Shown here: positions 43,079-57,315 of the stretch, piece by piece
How positions within the stretch are numbered: position 1 is the stretch's first letter
How the letters are laid out: every line of letters begins with the position of its first letter
Assembly: GCF_002865645.1 (NCBI RefSeq)
Contig: NW_020194659.1
Coordinates: 66,688-130,687 of the forward strand
From: Hyaloscypha bicolor E
Taxonomy: Eukaryota > Ascomycota > Leotiomycetes > Helotiales > Hyaloscyphaceae
Reading direction: 5' to 3'
Length of the DNA: 64,000 bases
Notes under the pieces: model-generated
Told to the model about the DNA's origin: nothing
Database searches by the model: none
Seen by the model: the letters and a program-made list of their open reading frames with translations, nothing else
Made by a program: the position numbers and the translations under genes

Positions 43079-43738
43079 ATGAAACTGGTCGTGTGCGTTG
43101 TCATTGTAGGCATAGCGGTGGCGGCCACGGAGCCCATCGTGTTAGAATATCGCCAAGTAATCGAGACGCGGGTCCAAGCAGATACATACATTGCTCTTCG
43201 TCGTAAGGTCGCCGCATGATTCCGATCCATGCACTAACACTTTCTAGGAAGGGACTCGTCCACATCCACTTCAACATGCCCTTCAGGCAAGGAGCTCTGC
43301 TCCGCCTCCAACTATCCCCAAATCAACTCCTGCATCCCAGCGAGTTCGCTGTGCTGCGATTACACCTTTAGCGTGGGATACTGTCCCACATCTGCTCGCT
43401 GCGGCAGCGGTAGATTTGCCGGCTGTTTCGCCCCTGATCCCGCGACCCCGGTGGTAACCGTTGTTGCGCCGTCGACGACGCCTGTGGCTTCGGTCTCTGG
43501 CACTGCAGGGACAGCTTCGGGGGGTGGTGAGTAGAGGTCCTTCAGGGGGGAGCGAGTTGGGGAGGAGCTGACGACTTTAGGCTCGGGAGCGCCAGGTACG
43601 GGGCTCCCTACAGGGAGTATTGTTGGGATATCGGTCTCTGTTGCTTGTTCAGTGATAGGGCTAGTGTTTGGGATTGGGTTCAAGATCTGGAAGCACAAGA
43701 GGAAGGAGAAATTGGGGAATGCACCTGCTGTTGCGTGA
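43079..43738 (+). CDS. Small cysteine-rich single-pass membrane protein
   Basis: Three exons, 43079-43202, 43248-43526 and 43581-43738, give 186 residues in one frame. Introns are 45 nt (GTAAGG...CTAAC...TAG) and 54 nt (GTGAGT...CTGAC...TAG). A signal peptide (MKLVVCVVIVGIAVAA) precedes a cysteine-rich domain with ten Cys: CPSGKELCSASNYP, SCIPASSLCCD, YCPTSARCGSGRFAGC. A Thr/Ser/Gly-rich stalk leads to a membrane helix (GISVSVACSVIGLVFGIGF) and a short basic tail (KIWKHKRKEK). The topology suggests an extracellular Cys-rich domain tethered to the plasma membrane, like fungal wall sensors or adhesins; no domain name is certain. The exons are too short to show as one open frame, so the gene is easily missed. 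It ends only a few bases before the AT-rich RIP block. The long open frame on the opposite strand is a shadow of exons 2 and 3. Confidence 0.75.
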
Positions 43739-43744
43739 ATCATA

Positions 43745-46700
43745 AGGTGGTAAAGTCAATTATAATAGGTAATATCTAGTTATTTGTCTATATATAGGTT
43801 CACAATACTTATACTGCAACGATTCCCTGCCAGCCACATTAATGAAAGCTCCTAGAAGAAAGTAAAGAAGAAACCCTCGATGTATTATAATAAGAGATAT
43901 TGTTTATACCTGCCTGGATATTAAAAGCGAGGTTCTAAAAGCAAAAGCCAAACTTCTAAGTTCTGAGGGCTTTTAGTAAATAGCAAATTAATAACGCATT
44001 TATAAAAATTTAAAAGCCTTGCTTTCTTTTATAAAAATACTTTAATATATTACTTGTTTAGCTAGGCTTACTTGGGTTTCTTGCTATATATACTTACTAA
44101 ATAAAGAAATATATTATATGAAAACTAATAAAATATAAACTTTATTTTAATTATTATAAGATATATAATAATAGAGTAATATATAAGTAATTAAGATAAG
44201 TAAACTATAAAATAATACTTATAAATATAACTAATTTCAAGAATTAATTCTAATAAAAAACTAATTAATATTTCTTTTTAAAGCTAGAAATATTTTCTTA
44301 TATATTTTCTAGTATTTAGCCAAATATATAAAGTTCTTTATTTAATTAGAAAATGCGATTTTATATAATTTATATAATTCTAATTATAAGCTTTATCTAA
44401 AATAGAAAACTAGATCTATAATATCTAATATTTATTTATATATTATTATATATATCTATTATAGTAATTTCTTTTCTAAGTTCTTATTTATTATACTTTA
44501 CTACTTTACTAGTAAATTTGGTATTATATAACTATAATAATATATATAGCTGGCTAGTATTTAAAATACTAAAGCTTTTATACTTATAAGCTTTTCTCTT
44601 TAATTTAGAATTCTCGAATTAAGAACTATTTTACCTTACTTTCCAAGTTTAAAAACCCGGTTTCGTAATATTATTTTAAACTTATTCTTATTCTTATAAA
44701 TAAAATAAAACTATTCTTATATCTTATATATAAGTATAATATTTATAATAATTTAATAATAGTACTATTAATATATATAATTACGGAACTATATATTTAC
44801 TAGAGAAACTAAAAGCTTATTAGATTCTTTCTTATTTCTAGTTTATAATACCTTTTTTCTTTTTTTCGAAATACTATAATAGATTTACTTTTATAGATCC
44901 AGATTATAAATGCAATTACCGAGTTTTAAATAAAAGTTTAATATTAAGCTAAGGTTATTTAGTAATAAAATAATAGCTTTCTTTTTCTATAAGCTTACTC
45001 TTTTATAAATATTAAGCCAAAATTCTTTCTTTTATATTCCGAAAAATTTAATAGCTAGATTTATAAGTTTAATACTTGGCTTCTTTTAATTAAGACTAAG
45101 CTATAGGTTAATAATAAAGCTATTAGTAATATTACTATTTAGTTCTACTATATTTACTTTAATCTAGAATCTTATATTCAAGTAATAGTTCTTTTTTAGC
45201 TTTTTCGGGCTAAAAAAAACTAAATCTAGTTCTATTTTTTAATTCTTAATTAATTCTCTTATATTTACTGAATTCAAATAAAATATAAAAGGTAAAGAAT
45301 AAGCTATATTCTTTTAAATAAAGTATTAATTCGCTTTATACTTTTATTATTAAGTTTAAATATATTTTATATAAAATATAAAAGTAAAACTAGAATAATA
45401 TTAATAAGATTATAGCTTTTTACTAAGGGCTTAATACTATTATTAAAAATAGGCTAGTATAATAATTAAATTTCTCTCGAACCTATATTAAGTTTATTAA
45501 GATAATATAATAGCTAGCTAAATACTCTAGTATATATAAATATTATAATTCTAAAAAAAAGCCTTATTATTTATATAATACTATAAATATATTAATTATT
45601 AATATTATTAGTATAATTACTAAACCGAAACTCTTTTTTCTATAATACTTTTCTTTATAATTCTTCTTTTTATTTCATATAAATAATTAAATATAATTTA
45701 TAAATCTAGTAAAATACTAGTTATTTTAAAAATAAAACAAATATATATATTATAAAAATAATAAATACTAAATAAAGAACTATAATATTAAATTATATAA
45801 AAAAGGTATTTCTATTAGAACTAAAGATTATAATAAATAAAAATAATAGAAAAGTCAGAATTTATATAATTAATAATTCTAATTCTAATAATAGTTATAA
45901 TTCTAATTATTTAATTAGATTTTATAGCTCTAATTCTAATTCAGATTCGGATTTAGAAAAACCAATATATTAGAAACTAGTATATTAAAAACTAATAAAA
46001 TATTATAAGAGAGAAACTATAATAAAATAAAAACCTATATAAAATAGAATTTAATAATAAAATATAAATAGTATATAGTATATAAAAGCTTAATTAATTA
46101 AATACTAAAAAGGAATTATTTTCTAGAATTATAAAAAAACTAGCTTTCTTATATAATTTCTATAAGTTATATATAAAAGGCTACGGCTTTTACTATATAA
46201 CTAAAACCTTAAAACTATTAAAATAATATAATTTTTAGAGAATATAGCCTGCTATATTATATTTAATTTCCTATTTATTTATACTTATTTCCTAAGTATT
46301 AAAACTAATAAAAAAATTCTATTTAGAATTCGAAATAATAAAATAATTAGGATTTTTCTTTATTAGCTAATCTAATTTCTTTTTAATATATCTAAAATAG
46401 AATTTATTACTCTTAAATAATCTTATTTTATACTTCCGAACTTATTTAAAAGTAATCCAAATTCGCTTAGCTATATTCTTATACTAAATCTAATATAGTT
46501 CTTTATATTAATTAGTATTTACCTTTAATTATTACTTAATTTCTGCCTTTATTATTAGATATTAAAAAGGCTTATTATAGTAAATTATATTATAAATTAT
46601 ACTAATGTATTCTAAATAAATAATATCTTTAAATTTCGTATTATTTATAGCATTTTTAAATTAATTTTAATAGAAAAGAAAAGCTCTAGATAAGAGCCTT

Positions 46701-48570
46701 TAATAATCTTATAAGAAACTTTATTCTTATATATTCTATTTTTAATAATAACTAGACTTATTAGAATTATAATAAAGTATCTATTAAATAGTAAATTATT
46801 ATTAAGCTATTTTTTAGCTTCTATATTATTCGAGAATTATTACTTGCCTATAATTTTAGATTTATAAATTATCTAGCTAAAGGCATTTATTTATCTAGTT
46901 AAATAAACTATATTTAAAGTTTTTTCTTTTATTATTTTTAATAAATACTTATTTATTTCCTTAATCATTTCCGGCTTAAAATTATTAGAAATAAAAAAGT
47001 AATTAATATTTTTAAAGAACTTCTTATTAAAAATAATAGTTTTTTTATAATTTATAATAAAAATATAGCTAATATTCTAATACTTTTTTATTAAAATAGA
47101 ATTCGCTATTTAAAGCTTTAGTAATAACTAGATCTTTAATATTACTTTTATATTAATTATAATTAATATTTCTAGAAATATAGTATTAGGCTAATTAAAA
47201 ATAAATAACTAAATAAATGAAGTACTTATTTAATATCTCGTAAAATCCGAGCTATATTAATAGATCTATTATTAAGAATTAAGAAACTAAAATAAAGTAA
47301 TTATTATCTAGATTTTTATATTTTATTATATTGTTTTTTTTTCAGAAATAGAATTATAGTATTTCTATTTCTTATATTAAAAGCTTTTAAATACTAAACT
47401 TCTTAATTTATTTTAGATAATTCTTCTTATAAATATAACTATTTATATCTAAATTAGTAATACTAGACTTAGAAATAGAAACTATAGTATTAAATTAGAG
47501 CTATAGATTTAGGCGAAATTAATTAAAAATATAATACTTATATTTATATTTCTTAATTTCCTGGTTTTTAAAAAAGAAATCCTATATTTCCTTATTTATT
47601 TTAATAATAGAAATATATTTCTTATCTTTAATAACTTTATAAATTTTAATAACTAGCTTTAAAACATTCTTATTAATATAAATATCTCTTATATTAATAA
47701 AGAAAGTATTAATAAATTATTTAATATATATTTTATAAAAAGCTTTAAAGAATTTATTAGTAATTCTATAATATTTATATTTATAAATAAATCCTAAAAT
47801 ACTATTATATATTTCCTTAAAAATATACTTATTTTATTAAATAAATATTAATTTCTATTTAGCTAGTATCTTATAGATATACTAGTTAATTTTAATTTTC
47901 CCGGATTTAATATTTTTAGTTTTTTATTTCTTAATTTTAAATATAAATATAAGAGTTTTTCTAAATAATATCTTTTTTTAAAAAATAAAGAATTTTTTCT
48001 TATTTATTTTTTCTTTATTTTTCTTTATTTTACTAGCCTTATATTTAAACTAGTACTCGGATTTTTACTATTTATTAGAAGTTTTAAGTTTAGCTTATTT
48101 TTCTTTCTTACTAGATTCTTTTTATCTAATTATACTAGTTCTATTAGTTTTACTAATAGAATTATTACTAGGCTAGATTTAATTAAATTAAAACTAAAAT
48201 TATAATAAAGGCCTATTTTTTAGACTTATTTTAAAAAGCAAAAAAAGGCTTATTATTATAAATTTCCTTAATTAGAATTTCAGAAGTATTAAAAACATAT
48301 TATCTAGCCTTAAGATTATTAATTAATAGTAATTTAAAAACTAATTCTCTAGATTCTAAAATAGCTTTAATATATTTAAGTATCTTAATAATATCTAATT
48401 TAGTAAATATACTAATATTCTAATATTTCTTATCTTTAATATATTTTAAAATAGCTTTATTAATTAACTAAATAGTTTTATATACTAAAGCTTTTATTTT
48501 AAAAAGAGAATATAACTTCTTATAAATATTTTTACTAAGGTTATTATAGATATTATTAATATATTAGCTA
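43745..48570. repeat. Unclassified RIP-degraded repeats left of the Gypsy element
   Basis: I could not recognise a family. The last part is the left half of whatever sequence the Gypsy element entered; its right half continues from about 54487. Confidence 0.55.
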
Positions 48571-48575
48571 AAGGC

Positions 48576-48855
48576 TATTATAAATATAAGATCTAGAACT
48601 AGAAAAATATAGTTAGACTATCTCTATTTTAATAATTTAAAGCTAAAAAGAGAAGAAGATCTTAAAGAAGCCTCGGATCTAAATAATTACAAGCTATATA
48701 TAGGCCTATATATTAGCTTAAACTCGGGATTATATATAATAATTAGATTATTATAAATATCTTACTTAGATACCAGATATCTTTTTTAGATATTAGATAT
48801 TTTACTAGCTCTAGTTTAATTCTTACTAGTACTATATATTATAATAACCGTAATA
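48576..48855 (-). repeat. Gypsy LTR (3' LTR by pol direction)
   Basis: This 280-bp copy pairs with 54207-54486. Where they differ it usually carries A or T, for instance ATCTAGAACTAG against GGTCTAGGGCCAGG. Confidence 0.9.
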
Positions 48856-49739
48856 TTACTTTCTTTCTTAAAGTAAACTTATTCCCGAGCTTTAAAAGTT
48901 CCTATTTGAATTTCCAAGTTATAGATTATATATTAAAGGCCAGAGTCTTTTATATATAACTTTAAAGAATTTCCGTTTATATTATATAATTCTAGTAATA
49001 TATTATTCTTAGTATAGTCTAACTAATAGAGGAGATTCTATAATAGTTCTGGCTATTCGGGGTTCTTATTATAAAAGCTCTAAAGAACTAGGATACTATT
49101 ATTTAATAAGAAAGCAGGATATTACTCCGGATCTAGATTCTATTTTTTTTACTAGATTTAATACTTTAGCTTTTTATAAAGTAGCTTTATTACTAGTATT
49201 TTTTAAACTTTATACTTCGTTTCTCTGTCTTATAATTCTAATAATAGAGGCTCTATATTTGCTTATTTGGAAAAAGAATTACTTGAGTCTTTATATAGCT
49301 TCTTTATATAGAATACCAGATATATTCTTATTAATTTCAGAAGCTTGAACCTAAAGAAATATCTTATTTATTTCAGGATTTCATATAGTTCTTTTATTTA
49401 ATAAGCTAGCTTATAGCTTAAATAATTATTTTTCTAGTATTTAGTAATAATTCATATTTTATTTTCTATTCCGAAGTTTACTAGTTAGTAACATTTATTA
49501 GCTTAAGTAATATTTATTAGCTTAAGTAATATAATATTCTTATATTTATATTATATTCTCTTATATCTTTTACTATAATTTATAGAACTATATTACTAGG
49601 GCTTTTACTTCTTATTTATTTAGCTCTTTCTTTAAAGTATCTAATTATACTTGAGTTTTCTAGTTAAATAATATCTATAATTTATAGCCCTTTTCTATAA
49701 GAAATAGAAATTGGCTTATAGTTTTATAAATTAGAGCTA

Positions 49740-50130
49740 TTTACTAGTAATTAATTATTATTATCTATTTATTCTAATTATCCTAATAGTAATTTATATA
49801 GAAATATAGTTATTAGTTAAAATACTAGTTAATAATTTCTATTTAGCTATTAGTTTAGAAATAGTTAGTAATTAATAACTTGAGCTTTATACTAATATAC
49901 TTATAAAACTTATTTCAGAAATCTAATATAAACTAGGGGCTTTAATTAGATATTAGAGTCTCCGAAATACTAACTTAGTAAACTATATAAATAAGAAATA
50001 GAAATATTAATTCTTTAGCTATTATTATATCTCGAATAGAAATTATAATAGAATACTTATCTAGATAATTAATAAAGATTACTACTATATTATATTTATT
50101 TCTATTTTCTAGGTATTTCTTAAAATCTAC
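49740..50130 (-). pseudogene. Gypsy integrase remnant
   Basis: On the minus strand a frame with several stops reads DFKKYLENRNKYNIVVIFIN, LDKYSIII, IYIVY, ISIKLKLLITNYF and LYFYINYY. This follows the Gypsy integrase core (DF-LP, VDRL-K-AHF, GIKLKLSTA-HPQTDGQTE, CYINY-QD pattern) with RIP-type substitutions. Confidence 0.75.
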
Positions 50131-51239
50131 TAATATATATTACTAGAAGTAGTTAAGAACTAGTAATAAATATAAGAGCCCTAATTTCTTATTTCTAGAA
50201 ATATAGAATTATTAATAAGTATAGTAATTATTTCTATATTAATTAATATTTATATCTTGGCCTAGCTAGTAATAGCGGGCCTAAAAAAGCTATTAAAGCT
50301 TGGCTTATTCTAGATATCTTATTAGGGGCTATATATATATCTTCTAAATAAAAGTAATATATAAAGATATTTCGGGTATTATTATATTATTAAGTATAAA
50401 TAGTTTATTATATTATAAAAAGAGGCCGTTTTATAATATCTAAATACTTTTCTTTTTATTTCTTATTTTATTCTATAGCTTTTTTAGCTCTAATAATTTT
50501 CGGTTCTTATCTAATAGCTTATTTATTAGCTAGATATTATTATACTAGGTTTCTTTTTAAGCCGGGCTTATAAAGGCCTTAATTAGAGCTAACTAGAGAT
50601 CTTATATAATAATATTATTAATCTTTTATTATAGAAAGAGAATTTGGGTTTAGTAGGCTACTATTACTTTATTCTAAATAGTTATATTTTTATATTTCTT
50701 ATTTAGGGCATTTACTTATTTATTTAACTTATTTATCTAATATATAAGCTTGAAATAGTAATAGAAAAAATACTTTATTTAGTAAGCTTATCTTACTAAA
50801 AGCTTCTTTATAGTTATAAAATACTTAAAGGCTTAGTAATCTAAATAAATTATAAAGGATATCTCTTATAGGCCTTTTAGCTCTACTTACTATTTAGTTA
50901 AAAAAAGAATAATAATAAGTATCTTTTTATTAAAGATATTATAGTTTAGTTTTACTAATTATATAATCTTAGAAAAGAATATTACTAGATACTAGAGTTC
51001 TATCTAAAGGTCTTATTATAAGAGAATACTAGCTATAACTCTATTTAATATATCTGTTTTAATTATAATAGAAAGATTCGGGTTATAGTAATATAGAATT
51101 AATACTAAGAATATAGCTTGTTTTAGCTTAATAAAATCTTCCTAATATTAATCTATTTATTTAAACAGAACTCTCTTATATATTAGAGCTATTAGGGGCT
51201 TTATTATATAGCCGTATTCTATAATAAAATACTAATAAA

Positions 51240-51600
51240 AGTTATAAAAATCCAGAAAGCCTTATATTTCTTTAATTATCTTTAGTAATTATTAGTTTTT
51301 AATAATTATTATCTTATCTAAATTTATTTTAATATCTCTAATAAAAATAATAAAGCCTAAATATTTTATATAAATAATCTTAAACTTTAATTTCTTAATA
51401 TTTATTTAGAGGCTAGTATCCTATAGCTATTAAAGAATTTTTTATATATAGTTTTTATATTTCAGGGAATTATCTAAATAAATTAGAATATTATTTAAAT
51501 AAGCTATATAAAAAATATTAAAGTAATTAAAGAGAATATTATTTATATATCTTTAATATATAGTTAAACTATTAGTTATGCCTTTCTAAAGAACCTTATA
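51240..51600 (-). pseudogene. Gypsy reverse transcriptase remnant with YLNN in place of YLDD
   Basis: The minus strand reads AYLNNILIYLDN, then INIKKLKFKIIYIKYLGFII, KINLDKI and IKEI-GFLDFYNFY. This is the standard Gypsy series AYLDDILIYS, KCEF-V-YLG-II, PEKV, FLGFANFYR. The catalytic Asp pair is Asn-Asn at 51501-51490 (GAT to AAT twice), exactly a G to A change. Confidence 0.85.
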
Positions 51601-54206
51601 TTTATAGGCCTTATATCTTATATAAAATATTATAAGTTCTTCTAATTTTGGGTCTATTTAAATCTAATAAAATATTTACTAAATATCTAGCTTTATATAA
51701 ACCTTGACTTAAGCTAGCTATATAAGAGTCTTATAAATAAAGGAAAGAGAATAATAGTTCTTTTATATTAAGTTATTTAGCTTATAATAATTAATATAGA
51801 ATTAGAGAGCTCTATTAGTCTTTTTTATAAAAAGAATTAGAGATATAAAAAGAAATTAGCTTGGCTTAATAAAGCCCTATTAGAAGTTCTTTTTAAGAAA
51901 ATACTTGATTTTCTATAGCTTATAAATTAATTATTAATAAAGCAGGAAATATCCTAGGCTTTCTAAGTTTTTAGGTTTATTAATTTAAATCTTATAATTA
52001 TATAATTAATATAGAAATAAGATATTTAATACTTTTTTTAAAAAGATATTTATAAAATTCTTAAATTCCTCTAATAAAACTCTTACTAGTTATTATAACT
52101 CTATTTCTCCTAACTATTACTTACCTGAAATAAACTTATTCTCTTATTATAATTCTAGTTCTTTATTAATCTCAAAAAACAATATTATAAAAAAAAGGTT
52201 CTCTTTTTTCTATAGATTTATCTAGAAAATAGCTAGTAAGATATTTATAATATTAATTATAAGCCTTAACTAGATCTTATAGCTTTCTTTTAGATAATAT
52301 AGTTTTAATATCCCTATTTCTAGCTTGAGAGAAACTTTTATATTCCCTAAAGCTACTTATATTTCTCTATAATATTAAGCTTAATTCTTTTACTATATAC
52401 GGCTTTCTAAGCCTAATTTAGGAAAAGAATAAAAGGATTTTCTTTTTATAAGCTAAGGTTTCTAGAACTTATTTATAGCTATAGCTTTATTTCTTCTATT
52501 TATATTTTCTTAATACTAGTTACTTTTTCTAGGTTTTAAGTTCTTATATATAATAGTTAAGATCTTATTCTAATTCCTTTTTCTAGACTAATTATCTAAC
52601 TAGATTAATCTTTTATTCTTATAATTAATTAGAATACTAGTATTTATAAACTATTATTATTTCAAAATTATATTATACTTGCCTAATTCTATAACTAGTA
52701 TAAATACTAGGACCTTTTATTTATTAATTAAGAATATAAGCTTAATATAATAAATAATAAATATGGCCTATTTATTATTAAATTCTCTTATATTATAAGA
52801 TAATACTAATTAAATAAACTTAATATCTAGAAATTATTTAATTATTCTTATAAACTTAAAATTAATAAAAATATATTCGTTTATTTTAGTATTAATAAAA
52901 GAAGAAGTTTTAATATCTAATTTATTATTACTAATAATATAAGGAAATATAAATACTTTATTTTCTAGTAGCTAGCTTAAATTAACTTCTATTATATTTA
53001 TATAATATAGCTCTAAAAAAGAAACTTCTTTTAGGAATTCTTATTTCCTTATTTTATTTCCTTAGATAGCTTATTTATAATATAGTTTTATATAAACTCT
53101 ATAATATAAATAGCCGGGTTATTATAATATATAGCTATAGCCTCTTAAAGTTTCTAGATAAGCTTATTATTTAGGTTATTCTTAAGGTTCTATAAATTAA
53201 TATTTCTATTTATTATATATCTTAGAAATAAAATATAGAATTCCTAAAAAATCTGGGTTTTTTTTATAAATAGTTTCTTAAAGGCTTACTAAATATTATA
53301 CTTCTTATTCGGGTTACTATATAGCTTCTTTAGATAAGTATATAATTCTCTAATAATCTTATATATATATTGACTATTCTAGTTTAGATAAGAAAAAAGT
53401 AATATAAAAGTATAGCTATTTATATAACCGGAAATATAAATAATCTTAAGGTTCTTTATCTAATAAATATTAGAATTACTATAGAGCTTATTCTTAATCT
53501 AAACTAATTAATTATTAAAGGTAATATTATTCTTAGTTATATCTTTAAATATAGAAGAATTAAGGAATTTAATTAAATATCTATTTTCTAAAATAAAAGA
53601 ACTAGTTATTTCTATAAGCTATATAATAAGCTTCTTAATAATAGCTTTATTCTTTTATAGGACTTGCTTGATTTCTTTTAGCTAATTATAATAATTCTTA
53701 TTATAAATAAGAATATTATATATTTTTAGAATTAGCTTAATAATTTTCTTATATAAAGCCTTTAGGCTTTAAAGTAATACTTGAAAGTTCGCCTTTAATA
53801 AAACAGGTTTCTTTTCTTTTTCGGCTTTCTAAAAGAAAGTATCTTTCTTATTATAAGTATTAATAGAATATTTGAACTTTTTAGAAAGCTTAATAAGAGG
53901 CTCTAATTTACTTTCTAGTAATATACTAGTAATATCTTATATTATAGCTTCTTCTAACTTATCTAGTTATTTCGGGACTTGCTTTCTTATAGATCTTTAT
54001 TTAGTAATAAGATTACTAGCCTATTTATTTACCGGATTAGTTCAGGGGTTTCTTATCTAGTTATTCTAGGGCTTTCTTTTATTTTAATATTAGTTAATTA
54101 GTATAGGAATAGCTATAGTATATTATATTTATATTTATTAAAAACTAATTAGATAAGTATTATTTAAATTCTTTATAAAATTAAGAAATAAGTAAGCTTT
54201 GAATTA

Positions 54207-54486
54207 TATTATAAATATAAGGTCTAGGGCCAGGAAGATATAATTAGACTATTTTTATTTTAATAATTTAAAACTAAAGAAAAAAGAAAATCTTAAAGAA
54301 ATCTCAAATCTAAATAATTATAAGTTATATACGAGTTTATATATTAGCTTAAACTCGGGGTTATATATAATAATTAGGTAATTATAAATGCCTTACTTAA
54401 ATACTAGATATTTCTTTTAGATATTAGATATTTTACTAGTTCTAGTCTAATTCTTATTAGTATTATATATTATAATAACTATAATA
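54207..54486 (-). repeat. Gypsy LTR (5' LTR by pol direction)
   Basis: The partner of 48576-48855, same length, ending directly at the AAGGC duplication. Confidence 0.9.
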
Positions 54487-54491
54487 AAGGC

Positions 54492-56719
54492 TTTATTATA
54501 TTATATAATTCTATTCTAATTTTGGGTTTTAAAACTATTTACTATAATTTTAATCTTATTAAGCTTTTTTTATTTATTTTTAGAAATGCCTTTAATAATA
54601 TTCTCGAATTCTTTATTATTAGCTTAGTAATTCTTTAGCTTTTTCTTAATTAATTCTAGTTTAGTTTTATTTTTAATAAAGGTTTTTTATTTTAAGAACT
54701 TATTATATATATTATTTAGCTTATCTAGAATATTTATATTAAATTTAATAATTATAATTATTTTTTCTAATATTAATAAGTTTTTTATAATTATTTAAGC
54801 TTCCTAAATATTCTAAACTTTAATATTATTAATTTATAGGCTTTTAATAATATTATAACTTATAAGAACTAGCTATTATATTTTACTAATTTAAGAAATC
54901 TATTTTTTTTTAGCTATTTTATTATTTTTAAAAAAGTTATAAAAATATTATTAATATAATAATTATAGGTTATAAAATTAAAAGTTCTCGAGGTTATAAG
55001 AATTTCTTTTAAATGCTTTCTAAAATAAAGAATAAATTAGAATAGATTTAAATTATATAAAAATATTATATATATTCGAGTTTTTCTTTTTTTCTAGTAA
55101 GAAAATAAAGCTAAAATAATAATATATATAATAAAGAAAATAGATATAATAATTAGAAATATTTAAAATAATATAATTATAAATTAGAAATAATTATAGA
55201 AAGTAAAATATAGAATTAGGCTTTTATTATCTAAAAAAAATACAAATATATATATTTAAGGAAATATAATTTAGGAAATAATTAAAATAAATTAAACTAA
55301 ATAGTAATAGTAAAAAAATAAGAAAATAATATAATAGAAATATAAATATAGTAATAATATCTAAAATATTAGAATATAAAAAATAATAATAAAGATTTTA
55401 TAATATAAATATATTTTAATTCTTTATTTATTTAGAAATATTTATATTAACTTAAAAAATAATATAAGAAATATATAAAAAATAAAATATATAAATATAC
55501 TAAAAATATTAGAAAAATATAAAATAAATATTAATAAAAAAGAAATTAGAATAATAAGATTAAGAAATAACTTAAAATAAGATATTATATTTTTTAAAAC
55601 TAATTTCTATCTTTTCTAAAAACTAATTATATTTATTTAGTATTTATTAAAATTAATTAGTTAGTTAGAACTTTAAAATAAAATTTATATTTATAAAAGT
55701 AATATTAAAGGCTTCGGAAATTATAAAAAAAAGAACTATAAAATAATATAAATAAAATTTATAATATTATTATTAAGTTTAAAATAATTAATATTGAAAT
55801 TAATATAAAATATAAAAGAATTAGATATTTTAAATTAGTATTAAAAATATAGAATTAAAAATATCTTTTTAATTATTTAGATAATATTTAATAATAAGAA
55901 ATAAATTAATAATAAGAATTAATAAATTATATTAGCTTTTTAAAAAAAGTAACCGTTTTCTAATAATAAAATAATATTATAATTAAAAAAAGAATTTTAT
56001 ATAAAAGAAGTTCTTTTTATATAAAAATAGAAATATATAATATATTATTAATATAGCTATAGTTATTAATAGTTATATAATATAGAAATAACTAGAAATA
56101 ATAAGATATAAGTAATAACTATATAATCTTATATTATATTAATAACTCGACTAATAGCTAGTTCTTATTAGATTTAGTAAATTTAGGAATTATATATTAA
56201 TACTATAATACTATAATTTCTATTTTTAAATAATAAATTTATTAATTTATATTTAAATTAGAATAAGATCTATTTATATATATAAATTAGGAAAAATTAA
56301 GCTATACTTATCTAAAATTTAGTTATTTAGAAATAAAGCTATTATTCTATTTAAAGAGAAAATAATTATTAATTCTATTATTTATAATTAGATTATATAA
56401 GTAAAAAAGATACTTAATTTTACTAAAATCTAATTATATTATATTAAAGAAAAAAATATTTATTAGTTTTATTACTTATAATTTAATTATATAAATAGAA
56501 AAGATATTTACTTTTACTAAATACTAAAATAATTAGTTATTTAATTAATCTATTTTATTTCTATTTAATTTTTATAAAACTTTCTTAAAAACTACTTTCT
56601 TTTAAATTTCTAGAACTTTTAAGCTTTAGAACTATTAAGTTCTCTCGAAATCTCAATATTTTATTTCTTAAATTTTACTTCCTAAATTTCTTATTATAAA
56701 TAAAAATTTTACCTCAAAT
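54492..56719. repeat. Unclassified RIP-degraded repeat between the two LTR elements
   Basis: AT-saturated sequence, partly the right half of the element interrupted by the Gypsy insertion. No family motif survives that I can read. Confidence 0.55.
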
Positions 56720-56724
56720 ATAAT

Positions 56725-57024
56725 TATTAATTTACTAGTAATATATAATACCGTTATATAAGTCTTAGAATACTATTTATATATGGTTAGTAAAGTTATT
56801 ATTATTTAGAAATAGAGATTATAGTATTATAGTATTAATATATAATCCCTAAATCTGCTAAGCCTAAAGAAGTCTAGTTTACTAGTCGAGTTACTAATAG
56901 GATACGAGATTATATAACTATATCCCGTATCCTATATCCTATTACCTATATCTTATTACCTATATCCCGTATCTCGTATCCCATAATTATATATATAATT
57001 TCCAAAGAAATAGCTATACTAATA
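56725..57024 (-). repeat. Copia LTR (3' LTR by pol direction)
   Basis: This 300-bp copy contains a short internal tandem of CCCGTATC and CCTATAT-type units near 56917-56985. It pairs with 62881-63180. Confidence 0.9.
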
Positions 57025-57315
57025 CTAGAAACTCTTTAAAAATATGAAAAATAGTATCTCTCTCTAATTATATACAAATTCCCTAATCCGGCCTAGTACC
57101 AGATTTTCTAAATGCTTTATATATCCATATTACTTCCGAGGTTTTAGTTATATACTAAAGGCTATAGCCTTTTATATATAACTTCTCTTCCTATAATATC
57201 TTCCTATTTCATATATCTATTTCTTGCCCTATTTATATTTGACTTATTTCTCTATATTTAATTATATAGTATTCGTATTAATTAGGTATTTGAGGGCATT
57301 TATTAGCTTTAATTT

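Larger units (their letters stand above)
48576..54486 (-). mobile_element. RIP-degraded Ty3/Gypsy LTR retrotransposon
   Basis: Two direct repeats of exactly 280 bp (48576-48855 and 54207-54486) bound 5,911 bp, and both are flanked by the 5-bp duplication AAGGC (48571-48575 and 54487-54491). The ends read TATTA...TAATA, as expected from TGTTA...TAACA after C to T and G to A changes. Pol is readable on the minus strand: reverse transcriptase around 51240-51600 and integrase around 49740-50130, in Gypsy order (RT before integrase). Stops occur throughout. The element inserted whole and was then inactivated; LTR differences are almost all transitions. Confidence 0.9.

Noticed and set aside
43360..43743. 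Minus-strand frame of 127 codons
   Set aside because: It is antisense to exons 2 and 3 of the Cys-rich membrane protein gene, whose splice sites, signal peptide and membrane helix are far better supported.
53872..54060. Hydrophobic frame inside the Gypsy element
   Set aside because: Pol of this element is on the opposite strand; in AT-saturated DNA hydrophobic frames arise by chance.
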